From: Rhizomys pruinosus
Lineage: Eukaryota; Chordata; Mammalia; Rodentia; Spalacidae
Assembly (NCBI GenBank): GCA_009823505.1
Contig: VZQC01005070.1
Coordinates: 4,153,570-4,217,569 of the forward strand
Reading direction: 5' to 3'
DNA: 64,000 nt
A program made the position numbers and the translations under genes. Under the pieces are notes generated by a model. That model was given only the letters and a program-made list of their open reading frames with translations. It searched no databases and was not told the origin of the DNA. Positions within the stretch are counted from its first letter, which is position 1. Each line of letters opens with the position of its first letter. Positions 22,710 through 34,936 of this stretch are shown here, in pieces.

Positions 22710-25700
22710 ATGGATAATAAAGCAAAAGGAAGCAACGCAAACCTATCAGTCATAACCTTAAATATTAATGGACTAAATTCTCCAATCAAAAGACATAGAC
22801 TGGGGGATTGGATTACGAAACAGAATCCATCGATATGCTGTCTACAAGAAACACATCTTACCTTCAAGGACAGGCACCACCTTAAAGTGAAAGGATGGAA
22901 AAAATATTCCAAGCAAATGGTACCAAAAAGTAAGCAGGCATTGCTATTTTAATATCAGACAAAATAGACTTCAAAGTGAAAGAAATCAGAAGAGACAAAG
23001 AAGGCCATTACATTTTTATCAAAGGAACAATTCACCAAGATTTCACAATTATGAATATATATGCACCAAACTGTGGTGCACCAAATTTTATAAAGACAAT
23101 TCTCCAGGACCACACGTCACACACTAACCCCAATAGACTCATAGTAGGGGACTTCAATACCCCACTGAGCACTTTGGACAGGTCAACAGGACAAAGAATA
23201 AACAGAGAGACATCTGAACTGAACGATATGATACACCAAATGGACCTCATAGACCTCTACCAAATATTCCACCCTAATATCAGAGAATACACTTTCTACT
23301 CAGCACCCCATGGAACATTCTCCAAAATTGACCACATACTGGGACACAGAAGAAACCTCCACAAATACAAAAAGATTGAAATAATTTCATGCATTCTATC
23401 AGACCACAGTGCAATAAAGCTCAACATCAACACCAAGATAAGCCCTACTACCTACAAGAACACATGGAAACTAAACAATTTTTGAATATGAATGGGTCAA
23501 GGAAGAGATAAAGAAAGAAAGAAAAGCATTCCTGGAACTGAATGACAATGACAATAGAACACAACAAAACCTATGGGATACCTTAAAAGCAGTACTAAGG
23601 GGGAAATTTATAGCCCTGGGTGCCTACATTAGAAAAACAAAAAGAGCACAAGTGAATGATCTAACACTGCAGCCTAAAGCACTTGAGAGGCAGCAACAGA
23701 TGAACCCTAAATGCAACAGACAGGAAGAAATACCAAAGGTCAAATCAGAAATCAATGAAATAGAAACAAAGAAAACAATGCAAAAAATCAAAGAATCCAA
23801 AAGTTGGTTCTTTGAAAGAGGAAACAAGATAGACAGACCTCTAGCCCAGTTAACCAAAAGAAAGAAGGAACAACTCCAAATCAGTACAATCTGTGATGAA
23901 AAGGGAAATATCACAACAGACAAAGAAAAGATCCAGAGAATCATACAGGAATATTTCAAAAGCCTATACTCTACCAAGTTTGAAAACCTAGAAGAAATGG
24001 ATGAATATCTGAAATCCTAGGAATCACCAAAGCTCAACCAAGAAGAGTCTGACAGCTTAAACAGACCATAATATATGAAGAAATTGAAGATGTAATAAGA
24101 AACTTCCCAACTAAAAAAAAGCCCAGGTACAGATAGTTTCACAGCAAAATTCTATAAAATTTTCAAAATGACCTACAACCATTATTACCGAAATTATTTA
24201 GAAGGATACAAACAGAGGGAAATCTCCCAAATTCATTCTATGAAGCCAGCATCACTCTATTAGCAAAACCAGGCAAAGATACAACTAAAAAGGAGAAGTA
24301 TAGACCCATCTCCCTAATGAACACAGATGCCAAAATTCTAAACAGGATACTGGCAAATCACATACACACTCACATCAAAAGTCATCCATCATGACCAAGT
24401 TGGATTCATACCAGAGATGCAGGGATGGTTCAACATACTGAAAATCAATAAACGTCATCAAACATACAAAAACCACACCATCATCTCAATTGATTTGGAA
24501 AAAGCCTTTGACAAAATCCAGCATCCCTTCATGCTTTAAGTCCTAGAAGGAATTGGATTGGAGGGATCATTCCTCAATATAATCAAAGCCATATACAGGA
24601 AACCCACAGCCAATATCATCCTAAAGGGGGAAAGAACAGAAACATTCCCTTTAAAGGTAGGAACTCAGCAAGGCTATGCCCTGTCACCACTCCTCTTCAA
24701 TATAGTGCTGAAACACTTGCTAGAGCAATAAGGCAAGAAAGGAAATTAAAGGAGAACTAATTGGAAAAGAGGAAGTCAAGCTATCCCTTTTTGATGATGA
24801 TATGATGGTTTACTTAAGGGATGCTAAAAACTCCACCAGAAAACTCCTAGAAATGATTAACAGCTTCAGCAAAGTGGCATGATTCAAAATTAACCTAAAA
24901 AAATCAGTGGCCTTTCTTTACACCAACAACAAGCAACTGGAGAAGGAATTCAAGGAGACCTTCCCATTCACAATAGCCTCAAAAACAATAAAATACCTAG
25001 GAACAAACCTAACTAAAGACACCAAAGATCTCTACAACAAAAATTTTAAACCCTTAAAGAAAGAAATTGAAGAAGACATCAGAAGATGGAAAAACCTCCC
25101 AAGCTCATGGATTGGGAAAATTAACATTGTAAAAATGTCCATTCTACCGAAACTCTTGTATAGATTTAATGCAATCCCAGTCAAAATCCCCAAGAGTTTC
25201 TTCATAGGCTTGGAAAAAAAAAGTCCTTAAATTCATTTGGAAAAACAAAAGACCCCGAATAGCCAAAACAACCCTGAGTGAAAAGAGCAACACAGGGGGG
25301 ATCTCTATACCAGACTTCAAACTATACTACAGGGCTATAGTCATAAAAACAGCCTGGTACTGGCACAAAAACAGACCTGTTGACCAATGGAACAAAACTG
25401 AAGATCCAAACTTGAGCACATACAATTTCAGCCATCTCATATTTGACAAGGGGGCCAAGAAGCCACAATGGAGAAAAGACAGCATCTTCAGCAAGTGGTG
25501 TTGGCAAAACTGGATCACCACTTGTAGAAGAATGAAATTAAACCCCTACCTCTCGCCCTGTACAAAGGTCAAGTCCAGATGGATTAAAGACCTCAATGTA
25601 AAACCCAAACTCTGAAGGCAATAGAAGAAAAAGTTTGCAGCAGACTACAAGACATAGGCTTAGGAAAAGACTTCCTAAATCAGACAGCAGCTGCGCAAGA

Positions 25701-26486
25701 ATTAAGGTCGACAGTTGACAAATGGGTCCTCATTAAACTAAAAAAGCTTCTGTACATCAAAAGAAACAATCAAGGAAGTGAATCCAAATCCCACAGAGTG
25801 GGAGGAAACCTTCACCACAGAAACATCTGACAAAGCATTGATTTCCAGAATATATAAACTACTCAAAAAACGGGAAGAAAGAAAATAAATGACCCACTCA
25901 ATAGATGGAGCAAAGAGCTGAACAGAGACTTCACAAGTGAGGAATTAGAGGTGGCTGAGAAGTATCTTAAGAAGTGTTCAACATCACTAATCATTAAGGA
26001 AATGCAAATCAAAACCACTTTAAGATATCATCTTACTCCAATAAGACTGGCTAGGATCAAGAAAACAAATGATACCAAGTGCTGGAGAGGTTGTGGGGAA
26101 AGGGGAACACTCATCCACTGCTGGTAGAAATGTAAACTCATGCAGCTATGATGGAAAGCAGTGTGGAGAATCCTTGGAAGATATGGAATGAACTTGCCTC
26201 CCGACCCAGCCATACCACTCCTAGGCATGTACCCTCAAGACTCATCCACTGCAGAGATACATGCATGGCCATGTTTATTTCAGCTCTCTTCACAATAGCA
26301 AGGAGCTGGAACCAAACCAAATGCTCCTCAACTGAGGAGTGGATAGAGAAAATGTGGTACATCTACACAATGGAGTTCTATGCAGCTAGTAAAGAAAGAT
26401 GACATCATGAGCTTTACAGGAAAATGGCTGGAGCTAGAAGATATCATGCTGAGTGAAGTAACACAGTCCCAGAAAAACAAACGATG
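22710..26486 (+). pseudogene. L1 ORF2 (endonuclease/reverse transcriptase), frameshifted
   Basis: Begins MDNKAKGSNANLSVITLNIN, the start of the AP-like endonuclease, with the Glu motif QETHL, DFNTPL and SDHSAIKLNI visible. Frame changes occur near 22950 and 23485, and stops follow at 24018 and later, so there are at least six broken pieces. The reverse-transcriptase core is near 24480-24850. Its catalytic FADD box reads FDDD (24788-24799), with the small residue changed while both Asp remain. The Cys-rich C-terminal region follows, and the frame ends near SEVTQSQKNKR then TGA. ORF1 and ORF2 are 95 bp apart. Confidence 0.88.
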
Positions 26487-26599
26487 AATGGTATCCCTCA
26501 TCAGTAGATGCTAGTGCCAATTACCTAGTTGTAAGTATTTCTTGTGCATGGCCCCCTGAGCTTTTGTCCAATAAGTTGGGAGTGATGCACATTAGAAAC

Positions 26600-26629
26600 A
26601 ACAGCAACAACAACAACAACAACAACAGA
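26600..26629. repeat. (CAA)n in L1 3' UTR
   Basis: About ten CAA-type triplets within the 3' UTR of the 21.2-26.9 kb L1. A matching AAC-rich run occurs in the L1 tail near 41755. Confidence 0.85.
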
Positions 26630-27120
26630 AAGGACTGCATCAAAGAACCGACTGAAACAGTCAACTTCCACATGGAGAACATTGAGAAAGACTGAGAAAG
26701 AGATGAAAAGCATGTCTGGCAGAATACATGAGCTCTGGTGGGGTGGGGGTATGGGGGGGACATAGGTCTAGATTTGATAATCTTGTACAAAAAATATATA
26801 TATATAAAATAATAAAAACAGACTAGAATAGGAAAAAAGAATATTTTTATGTTTTCTGATTTAAAAATTAAACCTGAGAATTATTTGATAAAAAATAAAA
26901 TAAAATCTTGACCCCTTATTATTGTATCATGGTTAATATAGAAACCCATAACTGGCCAAAACACTTAAAATAAGATGTGATGGTTGTTTGGAATGTGACT
27001 TGTCATTTTCTTCAATACTGTAGCCCAACCCCCAGTAAATGACCTCCCATCCTTTCTCATACAAACAAGTCTAATTAATCTCATTGTCACATAGAAAATA
27101 AAACAAAGATAGGAGGGGTG

Positions 27121-27465
27121 TGCTGGATAGCTTTAGTTGTCAACTTGACACTCCCCGTTGAGGGAACCTCAAATGGGGAATTGTCTCTATTGGACTGGCC
27201 TGTGGTCAGTCCTGGGCAGATTGTTCTGAACTGTATAGGAAAGAAGGCTGAGCATGGGCCATAGGAGCAAGTCAGTAAGTAGTGTTCTTCCATGGCCTGT
27301 TCTGCAGCTCCTGCCTTGAGGTTCCTGCCCTGAGTTCCTACCTCCGGTTGACTCAGTGATGAACTGTGACCTGGGAGACATAAAACAAATCCATTCTTTT
27401 CTCCCCAAGATGGTTTTTGTCAGAGTATTTTGTTATAGCAATTGAAAGCAGACTGGAACAAGAGG
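27121..27465. mobile_element. URR1-like hAT-Charlie MITE
   Basis: Starts GCTGGATAGCTTTAGTTGTC and AACTTGACAC, contains the GAGGGAACCTC..GGGGAATTGTC and TGCCTTGAGGTTCCTGCCCT words and ends near TTTTGTTATAGCAATTGAAAG. This is the layout I associate with rodent URR1-type elements. The family name is from memory. Related copies lie at 51.6-52.4 kb and 56.07-56.41 kb. Unique DNA (26915-27120) precedes it. Confidence 0.65.
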
Positions 27466-27549
27466 AATTTGTCTAGAAAAATAAATTAAGTAGAAAGGAA
27501 GATGAAGGGAATAGGAGACAAAAATTGGGAATGAAAACAAGTTAAATCC

Positions 27550-27627
27550 ATATATATGTATATATATATATATGTGTGTGTATATATATGTATATATATT
27601 CATATACATATATATATATATATATGA
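27550..27627. repeat. (AT)n/(GT)n microsatellite
   Basis: Alternating AT runs with a short GTGTGTG insert. The open frame rich in Tyr/Ile on the minus strand is its translation. Confidence 0.9.
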
Positions 27628-27719
27628 AACAGACAAGAAAGAAAACAAAAAGTGAAAAATTGCTGGCCTTTATTTCCCTTAAAGTTAGAAGGGCACAAAT
27701 TAATACTTTTTTATTGTCT

Positions 27720-28165
27720 TCATAGAAATACAACCAGAGGTTCAATAATGCCTGTTGCATAGGACTGTAATCTGACAGATGGAACATGGACAGACACCAT
27801 CTTGCCAAGGTTGGTTGCAGCCACTTGCCTAGGTTCATCACAGCTAAGTTGTTGTCTGTTATACTCCACAAGAAAGGAGGGGCAGGGAGAATTACCCACA
27901 CCTCCCAACCAAGCAGTCTTCCCTAGCTGCATGAAGGACAGGGACCAAGGTATATAAACTGAAGAATGGAGGGGAAGCTTTCTCGCCAGTTTGTATAGGC
28001 TGTGGTGATGTCACCAACCATTTTCATATGAAGACATTTCAGTAAGGCTTTGGAGTGAAGCACCCACACTTCCCTAAGTAAATCCTCAACCACTGCTCTT
28101 CAATAAGAACAATAAACTCACTGGTTTCTCTGAGTGAAGTTAGAGAAATTGCACTGGGTTTGAAT
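27720..28165 (+). mobile_element. MaLR-like solo LTR (ORR1/MT type)
   Basis: Contains AAGAAAGGAGGGGCAGGGAG, a TATA-like GGTATATAAACTG (27949), GTGATGTCACCAACCATTTT and an AATAAA poly(A) signal (28110) followed by CTCACTGGTTTCTCTGAGTG. These are in the order I associate with rodent MaLR LTRs. The left edge is uncertain and no internal region was recognised. Confidence 0.6.
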
Positions 28166-28552
28166 GGTGGAGGGGGAGGACATCGTTTATACCTCTCAAG
28201 AGGAATATTAGCTGCAGTTGCACTTTTATTTGGGGGATAACAAACAACAATTTTTTACTGCTTATCAATAAGAGATATTATAAATGAAAAACTTTTAGGA
28301 CTTTTTACTCTTATCATTAATTATGATGCTATGTTTATATTACCAGTTGGTCTAATTTCAAAACATGCTATTTGACTTAACATTGATTTCAATCATTGGT
28401 CAATGTTGTCAGCATTTCATGTATTCATTCCAATTTATTTAGATACTATTATAATATTCAGTATTAAATATATTTAATGGCTTATAAAACTTTTATTTAC
28501 TAAAACTTAACACTTTACTATATAGTTGTTGGAAGTTTCTCTTTTTCTTCAT
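28166..28552. other. AT-rich sequence of unknown origin
   Basis: Low-GC stretch following the LTR. Possibly a remnant of LTR-element internal sequence or unique DNA. I tried and failed to recognise it as mitochondrial. Confidence 0.35.
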
Positions 28553-28715
28553 TTCATTTTTTTTTTTTAACTTTTTGAGGTAGGGTCTCAATGTCTAGCC
28601 CTGTCTAGACTAGAACTCATTATGTAGACCAGGCTGGTCTCAAACTTACAGAGGTCTACCTGCTTCTGCCTCCTGAGTGATGGGATTAAAGCTGCATTTC
28701 ACCATTCCAAGATCA
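28553..28715 (-). mobile_element. Diverged B1 SINE
   Basis: Antisense B1 words (GACCAGGCTGGTCTCAAAC, CTGCTTCTGCCTCCTGAGT, GGGATTAAAG) with many substitutions. Confidence 0.82.
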
Positions 28716-28814
28716 TTTTTTCCCATATTTTTAGTGTGATGATTCATTTACTGTGCCTTTCAGTATAAGCACATGCAGAATTTAATATAGTAGTGTCTGG
28801 TTTGTCAAATTTTT

Positions 28815-28963
28815 TTTGGTATTTTTGAGACAACATCTCCCTTTAGTCCCAGCTGGCCCAGAGCTTACTATGTAGACAAGGCTGGCCTTGAACTCACAGA
28901 GATCTGCCTGCCTCTGCGTCCCCAGTGCTGGGTTTAAAGGTGTGTGCCACCACGCCCAGCTGC
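28815..28963 (-). mobile_element. B1 SINE
   Basis: Full antisense B1 with flanking duplication TTGTCAAATTTTT at 28802-28814 and 28964-28976. Confidence 0.92.
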
Positions 28964-29184
28964 TTGTCAAATTTTTATATTTTCTAGAGTTTGTAACCTT
29001 TTCAAAAACAAGGGCTTCATTTTCAAAATATGAATTTACTTAAAATATTTCTCCCCAACATAGTTTACAGCGAGCTCAGGATATAAAATAAAATAGACTC
29101 CAAATCTTTTTAACATCCAATGTCATTCAGTCAGAGTATCTATAATTTAAGAGAAATCAAATGTTATTTAAAAGTGTAGAAGTT

Positions 29185-29383
29185 GGGGCTGGAGAGATGG
29201 CCTAGGGGTTAAGAGCTCCGACTGCTCTTGCAGAGGACCTGGGTTCAAACCCCAGCACCCACATGGCGGCTAAGAACCGTCTTTAACTCCAGTTCCAGGG
29301 AAATCTGATGCCCTCTTCTGACCTCTGCAGCATTGAACAACATGAGTGCACAGACCTACATGCAGATAGTACATTCATGCACA

Positions 29384-29424
<41 letters not shown>

Positions 29425-29425
29425 A
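29185..29425 (+). mobile_element. Young B2 SINE with (AAAT)n tail
   Basis: Near-consensus plus-strand B2 (GGGGCTGGAGAGATGGCCTA, B-box GGTTCAAACCCC) ending in a 43-bp AAAT run. Exact 18-bp duplication TTTAAAAGTGTAGAAGTT at 29167-29184 and 29426-29443. It lacks the 17-bp internal duplication. Confidence 0.95.
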
Positions 29426-29443
29426 TTTAAAAGTGTAGAAGTT

Positions 29444-31832
29444 AAAATGAGTTTCCAGATTAGTGTCTTAATGAGCAATGCCCATGGAACTGTCCACCTT
29501 CTCTCCAGAGTTCAGATTAGAACCTTCTCTCCCTTGCCAACCATAAAAAGATGGTAAAGAGCCTGCTCATGTTTCACCTCTGCTTTACAACACCTTTTAT
29601 CCTGCAGCAAAGACCATATATATAAAATATGAATTCAAATTTCTGTAATATATTGCTGAACTTATTCATAAATTGGACAATCTAAAAGCAAATGTATATA
29701 TAGAAATGCTCAATTGATAAATAAGACAAAATAAATCAAAGTTGTATTTTCTATGTAAACAGCATGGATCCACATATTGAAATTATTAGAAGTATTTTTT
29801 TAAGATTACAAAGAAAGTGTTTCATTGCTTAAGAGAGTAATTCAGGTGGGCACAGAGTAAGGAAAGAGAAACCCAAGAACTATTGTATTTATTTTCTTTT
29901 TTTTTTTTTTTTAACAGCCAGGTGTCCAGGGAGAAGTATTTGTATATTCTATCAATAATCTAACATTTTTGCACTTGATAAAGTATTACTCTAACAATTT
30001 TGTACTTTATGAAGTGCAATCTTTACGCTTTCAGCAGTACCACATTGAGGCTGTTTAACAATAAAATATTCATCTAGTTCTCACTCATAATGAATGCTTA
30101 CATTAATTTCTCCCCATCGAAGAAATCTATTAGCCCTCCACATTTACGTTTCCTCCCTTTTGGTTAAAATATTATACCATTATTCCAAATTAACAATAGA
30201 AGTTAGATCAATTTTCCTAACAAGATCTTTTTTTTCTTTCTATGCCTCTTTGCTTGTAGCGTTTAACTTTCTACCTCTGCCCCCTCCTGAGCATTTTTTA
30301 AAATGAAAACCCATATTCCCAAACTGAAATATTTGTTCTCTTTAGTAAGATTCTTTTTGGCTTCAGGGAGAATAAATTTACAGAGACATCCTGAGACTTT
30401 GGGACTTCAGCGATTCAAATTTTTACCTTGAATGTCTATTCTTGACTTTTCCTTCTTTTTGAATAAACATCCCCAAAAGAGAATACTGGCTTTGTGACTG
30501 ACTTTAGTGAATAAATTATGCAATGCTTCGGTCTGCAACTCACAAAAGCCATGCCGGAAAAAGCAGACATAGCTGTTGGACATCATTTTAGACCCTCTAT
30601 CTGATTGGCAGATCACAGGAAGGCAAAGTGTCCCGGGAGCCACTCTGTGAGGTCGTTACCAACTGATTGACTATTCGTCTTAAATATCTGAAACCCAGGT
30701 GTGTTGTAGATTAGCACAACTTACAAGCACTGTGTGGAGATTTATTATGATAATTGTTGCTTTTATTTTTTATTTCCCTGAACTCAAAGATAATTAATGT
30801 CAGTATGTGTCCTGGTATCTGACTCTCTTAATTGGTCCTATGGTGCCTTGGGTGTTTGAAAATCCACTCACTTAAAGGTTTTTTTTTTCTTTTGACTTGT
30901 TTTCCTGGAGCTGTTCATTAGTGCCTAAAATATTTGATTACATTTAATTGTGATGTCTTCAATTTTGTGCACCTGCTGCAATTTACATGAGGGGAAAAGG
31001 CTTGCAGAAGCAGGAAAAAAGTGAGGGGGGAATTAAATTTTAAAAGAATTCCCCTGCACCGGGTAATTGGGGTTAAATATGGCAATAAAATAAACTTAAT
31101 AGGTGGTTAGATTTTTGTAACTACCATAGTTATACAAAAAAGTCTGTAAATCAAAAGTGCACTATGGTATATGCTCTAAGCATATATTTTCATGTTTTTA
31201 TTCAAAGTCTCTTGGTTACTGTGTGGCATCTACATTTATATTCAGTGTCTGACATTAAAGAACCTTCTTGGATATTGACAAAAATACAGAATCGGATTTT
31301 AAGCAAAATACATTATATTAATGTTTAAAATGCCATAATCAAGCCCATTGTTTTACATAATTAATATATTTAATAAAAAGAAAAAAATTAAAGAAGCCCA
31401 AGTTGGAAGTGACTTTGTTCCCGGGGTATTTTTTATGGACTATACAGTGATTTTTCTCTTCAACAAACATTGAGTAATTTCATCACTGTTTCACTTGGAG
31501 CTTGTTTTATTGTATTGTATCACAAATCCTGAAATGATAAAAGTTTCCAAGAACAGAGTGAGGTTCCTTGGAAAAAAAAATATGAACAGCTTCTATTCAC
31601 AAAGAGTCATCAGCTTCAGAGAATGATGCTGACCTGAACATGCATCACAGCATCCATGCTGCAATGAAACAGAGGCAGAGGAGAAGGGTACACCTTGCAT
31701 TTCATTAGAAGGAATTAATCATCTTTCTATATTTCTGTAAAGCCACCTATAGCTTTTCCTTTTAAGGAAACAGTGAAATCTTTAAATCTCCATATCACTC
31801 TTAATGAAGAGAAGTAATTAAATCTAGTGGTG
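29444..31832. other. Unique DNA, possible conserved non-coding segment
   Basis: No repeats across about 2.4 kb apart from T runs near 29898 and 30880. The part 30650-31140 is dense in TAAT homeodomain-type cores, with an E-box CACCTG (30970) and a lack of SINEs, features often seen in developmental enhancers. That is an inference from composition alone. No exon was recognised. Confidence 0.35.
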
Positions 31833-31844
31833 AGATTATTATGG

Positions 31845-32060
31845 CAGAGGAGCCTGGAAAGATGTCACAGTGGTTAAGAGCATTGGCTTCTATTGCAAAG
31901 AGAACCCGGGTTTGGTTCTGCAGACCCACATGGCAGCTAACAACCATGGGTAACTCCAGTTTCTGGGGGGTATGACACCCTCTTATGACATCTGCAGGGA
32001 TTTCACAACACAGATGGACTTGCATAGGTATAGACAACACACTCATACACATAAAAAACA
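31845..32060 (+). mobile_element. Diverged B2 SINE
   Basis: B2 body in plus orientation with mutated boxes. The duplication AGATTATTATGG at 31833-31844 and 32061-32072 supports insertion despite divergence. Confidence 0.88.
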
Positions 32061-32154
32061 AGATTATTATGGTAGAGATATGAGACCTTGGCATTTATAT
32101 GCTAAAAGAAAAATCAGTTCAATATATCATAGAAATTCTTACTCATTAAACACT

Positions 32155-32430
32155 TTTTTTTAAAGAGAGAGGTTTCCTTTTTTCTTTTTTTTTTTTTTTT
32201 TTTTTTTTTTTTAGTTTTTATTTATTCTTGTATGTGTATGAATGTACTGTCTGAATGCAGGTCTGTGCACCCGTGTCGATCAATGCCGCGGAGGTCAGAA
32301 GAGGGTGTCGGATTCCCCTGGAACTGGAGCTAAAGACGGCTCTCAGCCGCCATGTGGGTGCTGGGGATCAAACCCGGGTCCTCTGCAAGAGCAGTCGGCG
32401 CTCTTAACTGCTAGGCCATCTCCCCAGCCC
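32155..32430 (-). mobile_element. Young B2 SINE with long tail
   Basis: Minus-strand B2, close to consensus, with a roughly 30-nt T run (the A tail) at 32185-32212. Duplication TCATTAAACACT at 32143-32154 and 32431-32442. No 17-bp internal duplication. Confidence 0.95.
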
Positions 32431-32442
32431 TCATTAAACACT

Positions 32443-32948
32443 CTTAAGTATTAAGAAAGCAGAGGGTAGCTTTTTTTGATGAGTGGCATACGATTTTCTT
32501 ACCTGTAAATAGAGTATTTCATAGTATATGGTAAGAAATTTTGTTTGTCTAGAGATAGGACCCCAATAGGCTTTCCTCTGGTTCTATGTCCTCTCCAGCT
32601 CTGTGCATTTCGCTAAGTTTATTGTGACTCTCAAGGGTTCACTGCCATTGAGAAGGTTTTGAAGAACTGCAGAATCTAAGAACTGGTGAGACACAGAATA
32701 CATACATCTGAAAAATGCCCATTCCTAAGAGACATGTCTACAATTGAGCCTCTACACACAGAAGAAGGAGCAGAAGGAAAATGAGTGCACCCCTCACATC
32801 AGTAATGCTTCTGTGCACAAAAGAGTGTGAGGCAAAGAGAAGGCCACAGCTAGTCAGCCTCCAAAGAATGGGAGCCCTCAAAATGTGTGTCTGTGGATGG
32901 GCCCCTATATTAAATTTCACCTACCCATGACTCAGGGATCATTGATCT
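32443..32948. other. Unique intergenic DNA
   Basis: No recognised repeat or gene between two minus-strand B2s. Confidence 0.45.
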
Positions 32949-32964
32949 CATGAAGGGTAAATTT

Positions 32965-33214
32965 TTTTTATTTTTTTTTTTAATTTTATTTATTTCCGTA
33001 TGTGTATGAATGTATTGTCTGCATGCAAGTCTGTGCACCCGTGACGTGCAATGCCGCGGAGGTCAGAAGAGGGTGTCGGAATTCCCTGGAACTGGAGTTA
33101 TCCTGGCATTGGAGTTTCAGACGGCTCTTGGCCGCCATGTGTGTGCTGGGGATCGAACCCAGGTCCTCTGCAAGAGCAGTCGGCACTCTTAACCGCTAGG
33201 CCATCTCTCCGGCC
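32965..33214 (-). mobile_element. Young B2 SINE, 17-bp-duplication subfamily
   Basis: Exact 16-bp duplication CATGAAGGGTAAATTT at 32949-32964 and 33215-33230. The internal 17-bp near-repeat is present at about 33088-33116. Confidence 0.95.
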
Positions 33215-33253
33215 CATGAAGGGTAAATTTAACTGAAGGTTACCCAGGACCCC

Positions 33254-33400
33254 ATCTTCCTTCCTTCCTTCCTTCCTTCCTTCCTTCCTTCCTTCCTTCC
33301 TTCCTTCCTTCCTTCCTTCCTTCCTTCCTTCCTCCCTCCCTCCCTCCCCCTCTCTCTCTTTCTTTTCTTTTCTTTTCTTTTCTTTTCTTTTCTTTTCTTT

Positions 33401-33452
<52 letters not shown>

Positions 33453-33474
33453 TCGTCTTTCTTCTTTCTTCTTT
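33254..33474. repeat. Long pyrimidine tract (TTCC)n-(CTTTT)n-(CTTT)n
   Basis: About 220 bp of almost pure pyrimidine on the plus strand. A TTCC array passes through CCTCCC, then TTTTC pentamers, then TTTC tetramers. The Lys/Glu/Arg-rich open frame on the other strand is its translation. Confidence 0.95.
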
Positions 33475-33639
33475 CAATAATAATGTATGTGTCATGTTTG
33501 TCTTTATCAATGTTTGTTCACATTCATGACTTCAATGGAGATTAAGACAACCCTGTCCAGAAGAATACAGTTTTCACCAATATGGATACTATATATTTTT
33601 TTCTTCCATTGTATTCTATGTGTAAATTTATTTAATTTT

Positions 33640-33805
33640 GTGAGAAAACCTGGCTGGCTTCCAACTTGTTACTAGCTTCAGATGCTCTTAAACTTTTGAT
33701 CCTCCCCTCTGTTTATGTATCTATTTCCCACTACACCCAGTTTATGAGGTGCAGAGGATACAGCCCAGGGCTTTGCAAGAGCTCCACCAACGTCAATGTA
33801 TACTT
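33640..33805 (-). mobile_element. B4-like SINE (ID_B1), antisense
   Basis: Left part is B1-like (CTGGCTGGCTTCCAACTTG..GATCCTCCC) and right part ID-like (AGGATACAGCCCAGGGCTTTG), both antisense. Diverged. Confidence 0.65.
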
Positions 33806-33894
33806 GAAACTTCCATTATTTAAAATTTGTATTTTGAGGTATATGAAATGAATAAATCAAATGAATGAATGTTCCAGGCAATATCTCTGCTTTT

Positions 33895-34245
33895 TAACTT
33901 GTGTAACTTTGTGTATGTGTGCATTTCTGAGTGTATTTATGATGTTAGTGTGACACATTGCATGCGAAAATACATGTGTGGTGTGGAGACCAGACCACAA
34001 AACTGGGAGCTGGTTTTCTTCTGAGGTGTTGAGGAAAGTGTTTCTTCTTGTTTGCAGCTTTGTAGGCCAAGTTAGATGACCCATAAACTTCCAGGAATCC
34101 CTGTCTCTGCCTCCTATTTTGATGTACAAGCACTAAGATTACAGATGCAAGTCTATCATTAAGTAGGTCTGGGAATCCAAATTCAGGTCTACGCTTTTGT
34201 GCAGCAAGTGCTCAACCAACCCACTGAACCATCTCCCAAGCCTGA
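33895..34245 (-). mobile_element. Diverged B4/RSINE-like SINE
   Basis: The right end reads CAGCAAGTGCTCAACCAACC and CCACTGAACCATCTCCCAAG, the antisense of a tRNA-derived head. The left part resembles decayed B1/B3 body. Boundaries are approximate. Confidence 0.55.
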
Positions 34246-34267
34246 CATCTGTAGTTTAAAAATAAAA

Positions 34268-34372
34268 TGGAGGAGGATCTCTGAGTTCAAGGCCAGCCTG
34301 GTCTACATAGCAAGCTCCAGGCCAGCTGGGACTAAAGGGATACATTGGCTTAAAAAGACCCAAAAATAAATT
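34268..34372 (+). mobile_element. 5'-truncated B1 SINE
   Basis: Starts in the B1 B-box region (GAGTTCAAGGCCAGCCTGGT) and runs to the CTTAAAAAGACCC tail. It abuts the preceding antisense SINE. Confidence 0.82.
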
Positions 34373-34374
34373 TG

Positions 34375-34934
34375 AAAAAGGAAGCTGAAAGTAGTGGTGG
34401 TACAATTGAAATTGATGTCAACATAAGGTCTGCTTTACTGGGGTCATACATGTGATCTTTGAAACAGCAGAGTAGAGCTAAATTCCTGAGCCTATCAATT
34501 CTAAACTCAGGACAATTGCTGTATTGGTAAATTAGGGGAAAATATTTTTTGTTGTCTTTGATACTGACAACATTTCCTGGATTCTGAAGTCACCACTCTA
34601 CCACCGTAACTGCTCATGAAGGATTCTTCATTTCCCCCAGATTTCTCTTTTCTCTCATTACTTTTTCCCCTTTATATGGGACTGATATTATTTTAATAAG
34701 AATTTCTTCCTGCTGCTTTCCCTTCTGAGTCCAAGTTGGATTCGACCATAGATATTTGTTTAGGAGGACAGGCAGAGCAGTGATACCTACCGGGGAGACC
34801 GCTTTGGGAAGGAGACAGCTGGCAAAGGCAGTGTGCGGAGGTCTGCTGGGGGGCCAAGAATCCCTTACAGCCTAAATCTGCCCTAAGTCTCAGTAGTATC
34901 AAGGGACCTGGTTCAATGAAGGGAAATTATTTAT
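34375..34934. other. Unique intergenic DNA
   Basis: Nothing recognised. A 69-codon minus-strand open frame (34693-34902) has no family resemblance that I can name. Confidence 0.4.
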
Positions 34935-34936
34935 AA

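Larger units (their letters stand above)
21195..26900 (+). mobile_element. Full-length, dead L1 retrotransposon
   Basis: The element is bounded by an exact 14-bp target-site duplication TAAAATCTTGACCC (21181-21194 and 26901-26914). In order it has a 5' UTR with two copies of a GATCAGAG...CACAGGTA word 174 bp apart (from 21197 and 21371) and a TATA-like GTATAAAAG between them, ORF1 (21487-22614), ORF2 (22710-26486), and a 3' UTR with a CAA-rich run and G-rich tract (26740-26760), ending in A/T-rich DNA. Length is about 5.7 kb. Both ORFs are broken, so it cannot move by itself. Confidence 0.92.

Noticed and set aside
28166..28500. Possible nuclear mitochondrial insert because of low GC
   Set aside because: I could not match it to any mitochondrial gene order or protein in either orientation.
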